Positions 12,493-12,507 of a stretch of DNA of 12,507 nucleotides are shown here, piece after piece; the stretch's first letter is position 1, and each line of letters begins with the position of its first letter. The translations under genes were made by a program, and so were the position numbers. Where the stretch lies: contig JAEDEU010000045.1 in assembly GCA_016293155.1 (NCBI GenBank), positions 1 through 12,507 of the forward strand, in the 5' to 3' direction. The notes below the pieces were generated by a model. The model was not told where the DNA came from and did not search any database. It saw nothing but the letters and a program-made list of their open reading frames with translations. Origin of the DNA: Clostridiaceae bacterium. Lineage in GTDB: Bacteria; Bacillota; Clostridia; Oscillospirales; Butyricicoccaceae.

Positions 12493-12507
12493 ATGAAAAG
12501 CCGCATT

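Overview
The window looks like core chromosome of a moderately GC-rich Bacillota (Firmicutes) bacterium of the class Clostridia. The evidence is the ylxM-ffh-rpsP-khpA-rimM-trmD block, the paired YfmF/YfmH peptidase-like genes, strong AGGAGG-type ribosome binding sites and sigma-A promoters. A gut lineage of the Oscillospirales (Butyricicoccus/Agathobaculum-like) is my guess from composition and from the hairpin-rich repeat at the right end. I could not test it.

Layout. Positions 1-2003 (+): thiD and cytX, the end of a pyrimidine (HMP) salvage operon for thiamine, closed by an intrinsic terminator. Positions 2097-3302 (+): a small regulatory cassette with a MarR-family regulator, a 104-residue protein resembling an acyl carrier protein without its serine, and an XRE-type helix-turn-helix protein. 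A textbook promoter carries a perfect 13-bp palindrome over its start point, and a near-identical palindrome precedes the second gene. A terminator shared by both strands separates this cassette from the next block. Positions 3345-7015 (-): the translation and secretion operon ylxM-ffh-rpsP-khpA-rimM-trmD, read right to left from a consensus promoter at 7015-6987, with a strong internal terminator between khpA and rimM. Positions 6990-7628 (-): a VanZ-like membrane protein whose 3' end contains the ylxM promoter. Positions 7762-12114 (+): yfmF, yfmH, lgt and folD, closely spaced. Positions 12115-12507: no gene; a roughly 250-bp inverted-repeat element of conserved hairpins, then a promoter that points out of the window.

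How the genes work together. ThiD and CytX import and phosphorylate the thiamine pyrimidine. YlxM and Ffh serve the signal recognition particle. RpsP, RimM and TrmD serve 30S assembly and tRNA methylation, and KhpA is a small RNA-binding protein. Lgt lipidates exported lipoproteins and FolD supplies one-carbon folates. I saw no phage genes, transposase, CRISPR array, tRNA or rRNA. No obviously new multi-gene system is present. The least explained parts are the MarR/ACP-like/XRE cassette with its twin operators, the internal terminator before rimM, and the structured repeat after folD.
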